Part shown: in pieces, positions 22,290 through 31,085 of the stretch
Numbering within the stretch: position 1 is the first letter of the stretch
Layout of the letters: each line of letters starts with the position of its first letter
Source of the DNA: Clavibacter sp. B3I6
GTDB taxonomy: Bacteria; Actinomycetota; Actinomycetes; Actinomycetales; Microbacteriaceae
Direction of reading: 5' to 3'
DNA: 64,000 bases
NCBI RefSeq assembly: GCF_030816895.1
Contig: NZ_JAUSYL010000001.1
Span: forward strand, 62,001 to 126,000
The notes under the pieces: model-generated
Databases searched by the model: none
What the model saw: the letters and a program-made list of their open reading frames with translations, nothing else
What the model was told of the DNA's origin: nothing
Made by a program: the position numbers and the translations under genes

Positions 22290-25196
22290 TCAGGACTCCC
22301 GCGTGCCCCGCTCGCCGAGGGTCGTCGGGCTGTCGAACCGCGGCTGCGGCCCGCCGCCGTGGAGGAGCCGCCACACGCGGTCGCGGGACATGGGCAGGTC
22401 GTGCGGCCGGATCCCGACGGCGTCCCGCACCGCGTTCGCGAGCGCCGGCGCGACCGGGTTGTAGGGCGCCTCGCTCATCGACTTCGCGCCGAGCGGCCCG
22501 TTCTCGTCGTGCGTGTCGGCGAACAGCACCTCGGTCACGGGCAGGTCGGCGAGCTGCGGGATGTGGTAGTTCCGCAGCACGTCGGTGAGGATCCGGCCCT
22601 CCCCGTCGTGCACGACCTCCTCGTACATGGCCGTGCCGATCGCCTGCGCCGTGCCGCCCTCGACCTGTCCGCGCAGCTGGGCGGGGTTCAGCACGGTGCC
22701 CGCGTCGACGGCCTGCACGGAGCGGAGGATGCGCACCTCGCCGGTCGCCGGATCCACCGCCACCCGGAACGCGTGCACGTTGAACGCGAGCGAGCGGAGC
22801 GCGCCGTCCTCGCGGGCCTCCGCGGCGAGCCCGTCCGGCCCGACGAGGTCGGCGACGGGCACCGCGACGTCGCCGGCGACGAGCGCGTCGGGCGTGAGGG
22901 CGAACGCGGCGCCGGCGATCCCCGTGCGCGCCGAGGCGGCCTCCCGCAGCAGGCCGGCGAGCGCGGTCGCTGCCCGGTGCACGGCCTTCCCGGCGACCAC
23001 CGTGCCCGCGGAGCCGAACGCGCCCGTGTCGTAGCCCGTGACGTCGGTGTCGGACTGGCGGATGCGGATCCGCTCGGGCGTCGTCCCCAGCGCGGTCGCG
23101 GCGAGCTGGGCGTGCACCGTGGTGGTGCCGTTGCCGAACTCGGCCGTGCCGACGGACACGGTCACGATCCCGTCCGCGGCGAGCCCCACGTGCACCTCGG
23201 CGAAGTGCCCGCGCGGCGGCATGGTCGCGATCATCGCCGCGGCCATGCCCTCGCCCACGACCCACCGGTCGCCGTCCGGCACCGGATCCCCGCCGCCGTC
23301 GCGGAGCGCCGCCTCGGCGAGGTCCAGGCACTGGTCGAGGCCGTAGCTGCCGCCGAAGCCGAGGTCCGGGCCCTCGGCGTGCGTGATGATCAGCGGGTCC
23401 CCCGGCACGACCGCGTTCCGCCGCCGGATCTCGAAGCCCGAGATGCCGAGCCTCCGCGCCAGCTCGTCGAGCGCCGACTCGATCGCGAAGATCACCTGCC
23501 CGAGGCCGTAGCCGCGGAACGCGCCCGACGGGAGGTTGTGCGTGTAGACGCTCTGCGCGTCCACGCGCTTGGCCGGCGCGCGGTACAGGGCGATCGACTC
23601 GTTGCAGCCGTGGAACATGACGCCCGGCCCGTGGTTGCCGTACGCGCCCGTGTCCGAGAGCACGTCGACCGCGAGGGCCGTGAGCACGCCGTCGGCGGTG
23701 GCGCCGACCGTCACGCCGACCCGCATCGGGTGCCGCGCGGGCGAGAGCGTGAACTCGTCGGACCGCGTGAACTCCAGCTGCACCGGGCGGCCGGTCGCGA
23801 GCACGGCGAGGGTCACGACGTCCTCCGTGAGGATCTCCTGCTTGCCGCCGAAGCCGCCGCCCACGCGCGCCGTGAACACGCGCACCCGGTCGGGCTCCAG
23901 CTCGAACAGCCGGCAGATCTCCCGCTGCACGAGGAACGGGACCTGGGAGCTCGTGCGGAGGACGAGGCGGCCCTCCTCCATCCAGCCGACGGTCGCGTGC
24001 GTCTCGAGGTGCGTGTGCGCGACGCGCTGGGTGGACCAGGTGCCCGACACGACCTCGTCGGCCTCCGCGAGTCCCCGCGCCACGTCGCCGTGCTCGCCGT
24101 GCATCTCCGCCACGATGTTCCGCTGCGGGTCGGCGAGGCGGGAGACGGCCGGGTCCTTGTCGCCGTGCACGAGGGGCGCACCGGGCCGCCGGGCGTCCTC
24201 GGGGTCGAACACGGCGGGCAGCGGCTCGTAGTCGACCCGCACGAGGCGCACGGCCTCCTCGGCGATCCCGACGGTGTCGGCGATCACGGCCGCGACCCGC
24301 TGGCCGCGGAACCGCATCACGTCGTCGAAGACGCGGCTGTCGTCGGGGTCGTCGAAGCGGTCCTCGTGCCGGGCCGAGGAGTAGAGCGTCGCGGGGGAGT
24401 CATGGTGCGTGAGGACGGCGTGCACGCCCGGCAGCGCGAGGGCGGCGGAGGCGTCGATCGACCGGATCCGCGCGTGCGGGTGGGGGCTGCGCACCAGGCT
24501 CGCGTGCAGGAGGCCGGGGACCGTCACGTCGAGCGTGTACGGCTCGAGCCCGCTGACGACGCGCTCGCTCGCGGGGGCGTGCAGGGACGTGCCGACGCGG
24601 CCGGTCTGGGCGCGCTCGCCCGACGGGGCCCGCTCGCCCGCCAGGGCACCGGGAGCCGCGGTCCCGGTCCCGGATCCGGTCCCGGTCCCGGTTCCCGTCG
24701 TCCGCACCGGTCCCAGCCCCTCGGGCCGCGCGCCCCCGCAGCCCGGCGCGTGCGCGTGGTCGGGTCCGCCGTGCGCGCCCCGGATCGCCTCGTCGATGGC
24801 GCGGTACCCGGTGCACCGGCAGAGGCTGCTCTTCATCAGGCGCGGCAGGTCGTCCAGCTCGTCGTCGGCGAGCGACGCGGCCGTGACCACCATGCCGGGC
24901 GTGCAGAACCCGCACTGGAACCCGGCCTCCTCCACGAAGCGCTCCTGCACCGGGTGCAGGTCGCCCGGCGTCCCGAGTCCCGTCGCCGTCGTGACCACGC
25001 GGCCCGCGGCCCGGAACGCCGGCATGATGCACGAGTGCACGGCCTCCCCGTCGAGGAGCACCGCGCACGCGCCGCAGTCGCCCGAGTCGCAGCCCTTCTT
25101 GACGCTGTGCACCTCGTGCGCGCGGAGCCAGGTGCGCAGGCTCTGCCCGGGAGCGGGGTCGCCCGGGATGTCGCGTCCGTCCACCGTCATGCTCAC
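22290..25196 (-). CDS. Xanthine dehydrogenase-type enzyme, fused 2Fe-2S and molybdenum subunits
   Basis: 968 residues. Residues 1-143 are a complete small subunit: plant-type cluster cysteines 36, 41, 44 and 56, then 95, 98, 126 and 128. A low-complexity Gly/Thr-rich linker follows (about 144-210). The molybdopterin subunit then runs to the end, with GGGFGGKQEILTEDV, SGAFRGYGLGQ and the C-terminal GAKSMSEAPYNPVAPALANAV (in part; Glu candidate for catalysis). These are normally two genes. The enzyme hydroxylates purines or similar heterocycles. The start is GTG (25196), overlapping the FAD-subunit stop (GTGA). XdhC, guanine deaminase and the mocA-like gene nearby support a purine role. Confidence 0.85.
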   Translation of the reverse strand: MSMTVDGRDIPGDPAPGQSLRTWLRAHEVHSVKKGCDSGDCGACAVLLDGEAVHSCIMPAFRAAGRVVTTATGLGTPGDLHPVQERFVEEAGFQCGFCTPGMVVTAASLADDELDDLPRLMKSSLCRCTGYRAIDEAIRGAHGGPDHAHAPGCGGARPEGLGPVRTTGTGTGTGSGTGTAAPGALAGERAPSGERAQTGRVGTSLHAPASERVVSGLEPYTLDVTVPGLLHASLVRSPHPHARIRSIDASAALALPGVHAVLTHHDSPATLYSSARHEDRFDDPDDSRVFDDVMRFRGQRVAAVIADTVGIAEEAVRLVRVDYEPLPAVFDPEDARRPGAPLVHGDKDPAVSRLADPQRNIVAEMHGEHGDVARGLAEADEVVSGTWSTQRVAHTHLETHATVGWMEEGRLVLRTSSQVPFLVQREICRLFELEPDRVRVFTARVGGGFGGKQEILTEDVVTLAVLATGRPVQLEFTRSDEFTLSPARHPMRVGVTVGATADGVLTALAVDVLSDTGAYGNHGPGVMFHGCNESIALYRAPAKRVDAQSVYTHNLPSGAFRGYGLGQVIFAIESALDELARRLGISGFEIRRRNAVVPGDPLIITHAEGPDLGFGGSYGLDQCLDLAEAALRDGGGDPVPDGDRWVVGEGMAAAMIATMPPRGHFAEVHVGLAADGIVTVSVGTAEFGNGTTTVHAQLAATALGTTPERIRIRQSDTDVTGYDTGAFGSAGTVVAGKAVHRAATALAGLLREAASARTGIAGAAFALTPDALVAGDVAVPVADLVGPDGLAAEAREDGALRSLAFNVHAFRVAVDPATGEVRILRSVQAVDAGTVLNPAQLRGQVEGGTAQAIGTAMYEEVVHDGEGRILTDVLRNYHIPQLADLPVTEVLFADTHDENGPLGAKSMSEAPYNPVAPALANAVRDAVGIRPHDLPMSRDRVWRLLHGGGPQPRFDSPTTLGERGTRES
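24658..24705. repeat. Imperfect 6-bp repeat (GGTCCC) inside the XDH linker
   Basis: A run of GGTCCC units broken by one GGATCC encodes the alternating Gly/Thr(Ser) linker of the fused XDH protein. It is prone to slippage in multiples of two codons, which would change linker length without breaking the frame. Confidence 0.6.
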
Positions 25197-26104
25197 GTGC
25201 GCGCTCCCGTCGTCGTGGTGGCCGCGGCCCCGGGCGGGGTGCCGCGCTCGCCGGATGCGGGGCCGTCGCCCGCGCCCGACGCGTCGCCGGCCAGCTCCGC
25301 GCGGATCTCCTCCGCCAGCAGCGCGCTCACCGCACGGCGCCAGTCGGCGGCTCCGTGCGCGTCGGTGAACCAGGATCCGATCGCCCGCACGTCGTCCGCG
25401 AGCGCGCCCGCCGCGGGGAGCCCCGGGTAGCGGAGCAGCTCGGGCCGGAGCGTCGCGCCGGTGACGCAGAGCGTGAACGCCCCGTCCTCGTCGAGCCGCC
25501 CGATCACCACGGACCCCGACCGCCCGATGGGCGACAGCGCGATCTTCCGGAACGCCGTCCGCGCGCGCAGCGACGCCGCCGGCACGTGGATCGAGCGGAG
25601 CACGTCACCCGGCTGGAGCGCGGTCGTGCGGTCGCCCGTCACGAGCTCGGCGACGGGCATCCGCTCGTCGTGCGCCGGCACCTCGTCGGTCGCCGCGCGC
25701 CAGATGAGGGCGTCCGCGTCGAGCGCGGCGGCGAGCGCCGTCATGGGACCGGCGGGAAGGGCGGAGCAGATGTTGCCGCCGACCGTGGCGACCCGCCAGA
25801 TCTTGGTCGACCCGAACAGGGCCGTGCACGCCCGCAGGAACAGCGGGTGCGCGCGCCAGCCGTCGCGCTCCGCGATCCCCGCGACCTCCGCGATGGTGCA
25901 CGTCGCCGCGATCTCGAGCCCGTCGTCGGTCACCGTCAGCGACGGCCAGCCGAGCGTCTGCAGGTCCACGAGCCCGATGAGGTGCGGATGCGGCTCGGCG
26001 AAGATCCCGGATCCCCCGGCGAGCGCGGCGACCGCGGGGCCGAGGGCGGCGAGGTCGGCACGGGTGCGGGCGGGGAGGACGGAGCGGACGGTCGGCTGGT
26101 CCAT
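25193..26104 (-). CDS. Xanthine dehydrogenase FAD-binding subunit
   Basis: 303 residues from the ATG at 26104, preceded by GGAGGAG. FAD-binding landmarks of the CoxM/XdhB family are LAGGSGIFAEPHPHLIGLVDLQ (PP-loop, in part, about residues 29-45) and RVATVGGNICSALPAGPM (about 104-120). It passes electrons from the 2Fe-2S centres of the fused partner to NAD+ or another acceptor. The C-terminal 35 residues are Gly/Ala/Thr-rich. The stop overlaps the GTG of the fused subunit gene, so the two are made together. Confidence 0.85.
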   Translation of the reverse strand: MDQPTVRSVLPARTRADLAALGPAVAALAGGSGIFAEPHPHLIGLVDLQTLGWPSLTVTDDGLEIAATCTIAEVAGIAERDGWRAHPLFLRACTALFGSTKIWRVATVGGNICSALPAGPMTALAAALDADALIWRAATDEVPAHDERMPVAELVTGDRTTALQPGDVLRSIHVPAASLRARTAFRKIALSPIGRSGSVVIGRLDEDGAFTLCVTGATLRPELLRYPGLPAAGALADDVRAIGSWFTDAHGAADWRRAVSALLAEEIRAELAGDASGAGDGPASGERGTPPGAAATTTTGART

Positions 26105-26276
26105 GGGTCTCCTCCGGGCGTCCCGGTCGGCGGCCGCGGTCCTCGTGGAGCGCGGGCGCGTCGGGCGTTCGAGAGCGATCCTCGCATCCGCAGCCCGGCG
26201 CCCCCGACCGGCGCCCCCGCGCTTGCCGACCCTCACCGGCAGCTGTCACAGTCGGGTGATCGACCCGGGGGACACC

Positions 26277-26993
26277 ATGAGCAGCCGCACGCCCGCACGC
26301 AGCCGACGACGACGACGACGCGCGGCCCCGACGGGGCGGGGTGCCGCCGCGCTCGCCGCAACCGCCCTCCTCCTCGCTGGATGCTCCGTGGGACCGGACG
26401 GCCCGCCGCCGGTCCCGTTCGAGGCCGTGGCGATGCCGGCCGACGCCCCGACCGCCACCCCGGGCCAGCGCCTGGCGATCGGCGACCCGATCGCCCTGCC
26501 GAGCGCGGACGCGACCGGCGCCGTGTCCGACGTCGTCGCGACGGCGCTGCTCGGCGTCGTCGAGGGCCAGCCCACCTACTGGTCCGGCTACGAGGACGGC
26601 GAGCGCTTCGCGGATCGGACGCCGTACTTCGCGTTCGTGCAGACCCGGTGGCTCCAGGGCGACCGCGGCCCGCAGGACGGGCCGGTCCTCCGCCCGTTCC
26701 TCGCCGACGGCACGGAGGTCGACATCATCCAGCGCGAGGTGGGCGGCATCAGCATGAGCGGTGAGTGCCCGTACGAGGTGCCGGACCTCCGCCTGGAGGA
26801 GGGCCACGACGTCGAGGAGGACCTCGCGTGCGTCGTCTACGCGGTCCCCGCCGGCCAGGAGCTGACGGAGCTGCGCTGGCACGACGTCCCGCGCATCGTC
26901 GTGCAGACGCCGGATCCCGCCACGCACCCGTTCCTCGCGGCCCCCGTGGTGTGGGAGGTCGACCCCCTGCCGGCCACCCCGGTGGAGGGCTGA
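26277..26993 (+). CDS. Lipoprotein of unknown function
   Basis: 238 residues. A very basic N-terminus (run of arginines at 9-15) is followed by AAALAATALLLAGC, a lipobox with Cys near residue 37, so the protein should be anchored at the outer face of the membrane. The mature part is acidic, with two further cysteines (GECPYEV and DLACVVY) that could form a disulfide. No family recognised. It is followed, six bases after its stop, by a small membrane protein gene on the same strand. Confidence 0.7.
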   Translation: MSSRTPARSRRRRRRAAPTGRGAAALAATALLLAGCSVGPDGPPPVPFEAVAMPADAPTATPGQRLAIGDPIALPSADATGAVSDVVATALLGVVEGQPTYWSGYEDGERFADRTPYFAFVQTRWLQGDRGPQDGPVLRPFLADGTEVDIIQREVGGISMSGECPYEVPDLRLEEGHDVEEDLACVVYAVPAGQELTELRWHDVPRIVVQTPDPATHPFLAAPVVWEVDPLPATPVEG

Positions 26994-26998
26994 TCGCC

Positions 26999-27448
26999 GT
27001 GCGCTCGTCGCGTCCGTCGCGCCTCGCCCGCCGTGAGCTCCGGGCTGCGGCCGTGCTCCTCCTCGCCCAAGGCGTCCTGATGGAGGGCCTGGTGGCCGTC
27101 GGGCTCGTCGTCCTGCTGGTCCTCGGCGTCCCGCAGTCCACGCTGACCGACAACGCGCAGGTCTTCGCGCTGCCCTATCTGCAGGAGCACCTCCACCTGA
27201 TGATGGCGATGAGCGGGATCTTCGCCGCCCTCCGCATCACCGCGGGCATCGCCCTCTGGCGGGACCGGCTGTGGGGGCTCGCGCTCGCCGCGATCATGTG
27301 CGCGGTCACCCTCGTGCTCATGGTGTTCCTGCTGCCGGCCGGGCTCCTCGACGGCGTGCTCTCGGGCACGGCCCTCGTCCTCCTCCTGCACGCGCGGCTC
27401 GGCCGCGACGCCGACGGGCGCCCCCGACCCGCCCTGCCGGCGCGCTGA
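26999..27448 (+). CDS. Small membrane protein
   Basis: 149 residues from GTG 26999, with GGAGGG about nine bases upstream. Four hydrophobic segments (about 15-42, 65-85, 90-112 and 115-130) and a basic tail. No family recognised. Probably co-transcribed with the preceding lipoprotein gene. Confidence 0.65.
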   Translation: MRSSRPSRLARRELRAAAVLLLAQGVLMEGLVAVGLVVLLVLGVPQSTLTDNAQVFALPYLQEHLHLMMAMSGIFAALRITAGIALWRDRLWGLALAAIMCAVTLVLMVFLLPAGLLDGVLSGTALVLLLHARLGRDADGRPRPALPAR

Positions 27449-27449
27449 C

Positions 27450-27467
27450 CGCCCCCGGCCGGGGGCG
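27450..27467. terminator. 18-bp GC palindrome
   Basis: CGCCCCCGGCCGGGGGCG can fold as a tight hairpin two bases after the small membrane protein's stop. The promoter of the Stealth gene follows directly. Confidence 0.5.
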
Positions 27468-27482
27468 CGCACCCGCGCTCGG

Positions 27483-27488
27483 TACAAT
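27483..27488 (+). promoter_or_regulatory. -10 box TACAAT upstream of the Stealth gene
   Basis: TACAAT is a near-consensus -10 box, giving a leader of about 60 bases that holds AAGGGG shortly before the ATG. Confidence 0.5.
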
Positions 27489-27554
27489 GATCCGTCGCCC
27501 CCTCATCGGTCGGGCGCACACGACAGCACACGAGAAGCAACAAGGGGATGATCC

Positions 27555-29234
27555 ATGGCGGGCAGCGCACGGCAGTTCAACGTCGCGCTCGAGCCGACCG
27601 TGGATCCGGCCACCAGCGAGGAGGAGTTCTCCCGCCAGGACGACGCGGTCGCCCCCGCCCCGGCCACGTGGCCCACCACGCACCACCGCCCGGACGTCAT
27701 GGTCCGCAAGGGCCTCGCCACGCTGGTCAACCGCGAGCTCACGCCCCACCAGGCGCTCGTGACGGACCTCCTCTTCATCCGGGACGCGCTGCTCGCGACC
27801 GGCATCGACTTCTGGCTCATCCGCGGCAACGACGAGCGCCCCGTCATCGCCATCGACGTGCAGCACCGCGACACCGTCGTGCGCGCCCTCGTCGCCGCGT
27901 GCGCCGACGAGCCGCTCTACGCGAAGACCGTCGACGGCCGCCGCCGCCCGCCGCTCCTCGTCGCCGACGGCCGCGTCACCGACAACCCCGACGCCGGCAT
28001 CTTCCGCCTCTACCGCCCGCGGATCGAGCCGGTCGGCCTCCTCGCGTACGGCGCCTCCACCGCGGTCGAGCTGCAGTTCTTCCGCTTCGAGGGCGAGACC
28101 ATCGTCTGGCCGGTCGAGAACTCGCTGACCCGCGAGATCCTCCCGGCGAACGAGGTCGTGCCCACCACGGTCGAGATGTACGGCCACGAGTGGAGGACGC
28201 TCCGCGGCATGTTCGACGCGCAGGCGTCCGACATCACGTTCGACATCGACATGGTCTTCTCCTGGGTCGACGGCAACGACCCCGAGTTCCAGAAGCGCCG
28301 CGCCGAGCGCATGAAGGACGTCGTGGTCGGCGAGGGCGACGACTCGGAGGCGCGCTTCCGGCAGATCGACGAGCTCAAGTACGCGCTGCGCTCGGTGTAC
28401 CTCTTCGCGCCCTGGGTGCGCCGGATCTTCATCGTCACCGACTCCCCGCGGCCGGCGTGGCTCGCCGACCACCCCGGCGTCACGTTCGTGCGCAGCGAGG
28501 AGTTCTTCACGGATCCCGCCGCCCTGCCCACGCACAACTCGCAGGCCGTCGAGTCGCAGCTCCAGCACATCCCGGGGCTCAGCGAGCACTTCCTGTACTC
28601 CAACGACGACATGTTCTTCGGCCGGCCCGTGCAGCCCGGCATGTTCTTCTCGCCCGGCGGGATCACGAAGTTCATCGAGGCATCCACGCGCATCGGCCTC
28701 GGGGACAACGACTCCGACCGCAGCGGCTTCGAGAACTCGGCGCGCGTCAACCGGCGCCTCCTCATGGACCGCTTCGGCCGCCTCATCACGCGGCACCTCG
28801 AGCACGCGGCCACGCCGCTGCGGAAGAGCGTGCTGCTGGAGCTCGAGCAGGAGTTCGCCGAGGACTTCCACCGCACGCAGCTCAGCCGGTTCCGGTCCAG
28901 CACCGACATCTCCGTCACGAACTCGCTGTACCACTACTACGCCCAGATGACGGCGCGCGCCGTGCAGCAGGAGAGCGCCAAGGTCACGTACGTGGACACC
29001 ACGTCCCGTGCCGGGCTCGACCTCCTGCCGGGCCTCCTCAAGCGCCGCTCGCAGGACTTCTTCTGCCTGAACGACGGCTCGTTCCCCGAGGTCCCGGCTG
29101 ACGAGCGGCAGGAGCGCGTGCAGGACTTCCTCGAGCGCTACTACGGCATCCCGGCGCCCTGGGAGGCGGAGGTCGCCGACGCGGCCGGGTCCTCGGACGC
29201 CGCGCCCGCCGCACCCGCCTCGCCGGCGGATTGA
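27555..29234 (+). CDS. Stealth-family glycan phosphotransferase
   Basis: 559 residues. All conserved Stealth regions are recognisable: CR1 DIDMVFSWVDGNDPEF (about residue 232), CR2 RQIDELKYALRSVYLFAPWV and IVTDSPRPAWL (about 270-305), CR3 HFLYSNDDMFFGRP (about 350) and CR4 near SQDFFCLNDGSF (about 495). Family members transfer sugar-1-phosphates to build phosphodiester-linked capsular or cell-wall glycans; in animals the counterpart is GlcNAc-1-phosphotransferase. The N-terminal 225 residues are an extra domain often seen in actinobacterial members. No transmembrane segment. It stands alone rather than in a capsule cluster. The stop overlaps the next start (TTGA). Confidence 0.85.
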   Translation: MAGSARQFNVALEPTVDPATSEEEFSRQDDAVAPAPATWPTTHHRPDVMVRKGLATLVNRELTPHQALVTDLLFIRDALLATGIDFWLIRGNDERPVIAIDVQHRDTVVRALVAACADEPLYAKTVDGRRRPPLLVADGRVTDNPDAGIFRLYRPRIEPVGLLAYGASTAVELQFFRFEGETIVWPVENSLTREILPANEVVPTTVEMYGHEWRTLRGMFDAQASDITFDIDMVFSWVDGNDPEFQKRRAERMKDVVVGEGDDSEARFRQIDELKYALRSVYLFAPWVRRIFIVTDSPRPAWLADHPGVTFVRSEEFFTDPAALPTHNSQAVESQLQHIPGLSEHFLYSNDDMFFGRPVQPGMFFSPGGITKFIEASTRIGLGDNDSDRSGFENSARVNRRLLMDRFGRLITRHLEHAATPLRKSVLLELEQEFAEDFHRTQLSRFRSSTDISVTNSLYHYYAQMTARAVQQESAKVTYVDTTSRAGLDLLPGLLKRRSQDFFCLNDGSFPEVPADERQERVQDFLERYYGIPAPWEAEVADAAGSSDAAPAAPASPAD

Positions 29235-30211
29235 GCCGCGCGGGCAGCCCCGCCGACCGCACCCCGTACGAGGTGCTGGGCGTGGATCCCGCGGCCGGCA
29301 CCGCGGACCTCCGCGCCGCGTACCGTCGGCTCGTGCGCGCCACCCACCCGGACACGGGCGGGGAGGCGCACCTCTTCCACGCCGTGCAGCGCGCGTGGGA
29401 GGTCATCGGGGATCCCGCCGACCGCGCCGCGTACGACCGCGGGCAGGGCCGCGCGTCGGCGTCCGACGACGACCCGCTCGGACCGGACGACGCCGGGTAC
29501 GCGCCCGCGCCCGGATCCGGCACGCGCCTCGGCGCGACCGTGCACGGCACCGCGGGCGCCCTCGCCCGCGCCCACTACCTGGATCGCGTCGCCGCGTGGC
29601 AGGGCGTCGCGCCCGGCGCGGACCTCGGCGTGGATCCCTGGTCGCCCGAGCTCGTGCGCCGCGCCCCCCGCGACGTCCGCTGGCTCCTCGCGAAGGCCCT
29701 CGCGGAGGAGGCGACCGCGCGCGCCGCGGCGTCCCTCGGCATGGGCGCGACGATCTTCCACGACGTCCGGCCGCTCGCCGGCGACGGCAAGGTCGACCAC
29801 GTCGTCCTCGCGCCCGCGGGCCTGTTCGCGCTCAGCTCGGAGGACTGGGGCGTCGCGGTGCAGCTGGTGCGCGGCGAGCTGCAGCCCGTCGCCGCGGATC
29901 CCGACGGCGCCTTCGCGCCCGGCGACGCGCCGGTCACCTGGCTCGCCGGCGCTGCGCGCTCGCTCGCGGCGTCCGCGGGCGTGCGGTTCGCGGCCGCGGT
30001 GGTCGTCGTGCCGGACGACGCGCTCGCGCAGCCCGTCGAGCGGGTGGAGCGCGGCCGCAACCGCGGCGCGCTCGTCGTCCGCCGGTCGGTGCTGCCGCTC
30101 GTGCTGCGCGACGGCGTCTCCGAGGAGGGCCGGCTGAGCGTGGCGGATCCCTACGCCGTCCGGGCGCTCCTCCGCGAGCGGCTGACGCTGCTGGGGCCCG
30201 CCGCGGGCTGA
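29231..30211 (+). CDS. J-domain protein fused to a NERD-like domain
   Basis: 326 residues from a TTG that overlaps the Stealth stop. Residues 10-70 are a J domain (TPYEVLGVDP, HPD at 39-41, YDRG), so it should recruit DnaK. After a linker, about residues 150-250 resemble a NERD (nuclease-related) domain: a GE-like helix, HDVRPLAGDGKVDHVVLAPAGLFAL, then SSEDWG where active NERD proteins have a lysine in xxK. The nuclease lysine is therefore not obvious. No zinc-finger or client-binding region of classical DnaJ is present. Confidence 0.7.
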   Translation: MSRAGSPADRTPYEVLGVDPAAGTADLRAAYRRLVRATHPDTGGEAHLFHAVQRAWEVIGDPADRAAYDRGQGRASASDDDPLGPDDAGYAPAPGSGTRLGATVHGTAGALARAHYLDRVAAWQGVAPGADLGVDPWSPELVRRAPRDVRWLLAKALAEEATARAAASLGMGATIFHDVRPLAGDGKVDHVVLAPAGLFALSSEDWGVAVQLVRGELQPVAADPDGAFAPGDAPVTWLAGAARSLAASAGVRFAAAVVVVPDDALAQPVERVERGRNRGALVVRRSVLPLVLRDGVSEEGRLSVADPYAVRALLRERLTLLGPAAG

Positions 30212-30229
30212 CGCCTGCCTCGCCGCGGG

Positions 30230-30487
30230 TCAGGCGGGCAGGTCGGTGGGCGCGTCCTCCGCGCCCGACGCGGTGTCGGCCGCGTCCTCGTCGGCCGCGA
30301 CCGAGTCGCCGCCGCTCGACAGGCCGCCGTCGCCCGGGGCCTCCTCGTCGTCGAGGTGCCGGACGGCCTCGCCGTCGGGGACGATGCCGCCGGTGCTCGA
30401 GTCGGGGTCGCCCTCGCCGGGCATGCCCTGCGTGACGCCGGGGGCGCCCTGGACGGTGGACAGGGGATCGATGTCGGAGTCGCTCAT
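30230..30487 (-). CDS. Small acidic disordered protein
   Basis: 85 residues, strongly acidic and rich in Gly, Asp, Ser and Pro, with no predicted structure. The ATG lies seven bases after a TACGGT box with no ribosome site, so it is probably read from a leaderless mRNA. Function unknown; similar short acidic proteins are common in actinobacteria. Confidence 0.6.
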   Translation of the reverse strand: MSDSDIDPLSTVQGAPGVTQGMPGEGDPDSSTGGIVPDGEAVRHLDDEEAPGDGGLSSGGDSVAADEDAADTASGAEDAPTDLPA

Positions 30488-30493
30488 GCGTCG

Positions 30494-30499
30494 ACCGTA
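30494..30499 (-). promoter_or_regulatory. -10 box TACGGT, leaderless type
   Basis: Six bases separate it from ATG 30487 on the minus strand. Confidence 0.5.
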
Positions 30500-30557
30500 C
30501 GCCGGAGCCCCGCGCGCGTCAGGGCGGGCGGGGCTCCGGGGTCCGTGCGGACGGGGA

Positions 30558-30992
30558 TCAGTCGATGCGCTTGATGCCCTCGAGGCGGCCGAGCAGGTCG
30601 CGGTCCTGCGCGTCGAGGTCGCCCTCGGCCGCGACGACGCGGATGGCGGCCTCGAAGTCGAGGTCCTGGTCGTCGGCGACGCCCGCGACGTCGGCCACGA
30701 CCCAGAGGAAGCTCACGAGCTCGGGGAGGATCTCGGACAGCACCGCGTCCGGGAAGATCGCCGCGGCCTGGCGGAACAGGCGGTCGGTGGCCGGGCCGCC
30801 GAACGCGTGGTCGAGGTCGGCGACGATGCCGTCGTCCTCGTCGAGGTCGGTCGAGATCCAGTTGGCGACGTGCTCGCCGTCGAGGAGGATCGCGGAGATG
30901 AAGAGCGGCTCGCCGCCGGACTCGCTCTCGACGATCTCGGTGATCGTGTAGCCGGCGACGCCGGGAGGCGTGAGAAGGGAGTCGTCATCCAT
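30558..30992 (-). CDS. Conserved hypothetical acidic protein
   Basis: 144 residues, acidic throughout. The N-terminal part (GYTITEIVESESGGEPLFISAIL) looks beta-rich, the rest helical. No motif recognised. It starts from ATG 30992, exactly six bases after a TAGCAT box, and ends 70 bases before the start of the small acidic protein on the same strand. Confidence 0.65.
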   Translation of the reverse strand: MDDDSLLTPPGVAGYTITEIVESESGGEPLFISAILLDGEHVANWISTDLDEDDGIVADLDHAFGGPATDRLFRQAAAIFPDAVLSEILPELVSFLWVVADVAGVADDQDLDFEAAIRVVAAEGDLDAQDRDLLGRLEGIKRID

Positions 30993-30998
30993 GCGCCA

Positions 30999-31004
30999 AT
31001 GCTA
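30999..31004 (-). promoter_or_regulatory. -10 box TAGCAT, leaderless type
   Basis: Six bases before ATG 30992 on the minus strand; no Shine-Dalgarno sequence. Confidence 0.55.
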
Positions 31005-31073
31005 GCCGTGCGGGGCCGCCCGTCGAGGCCGGATCCGCGTCCCGACGGCGCGGGATCGCCCGGCGGCCGCGGG

Positions 31074-31079
31074 TAGCCT
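31074..31079 (+). promoter_or_regulatory. -10 box TAGCCT, leaderless type
   Basis: Six bases before GTG 31086. Confidence 0.55.
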
Positions 31080-31085
31080 CGTCAG

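Noticed and set aside
22359..25430. A 1023-residue open frame on the plus strand opposite the XDH gene
   Set aside because: Composition is that of an antisense shadow (Arg, Gly, Val, His-rich); the minus-strand gene has all XDH motifs.
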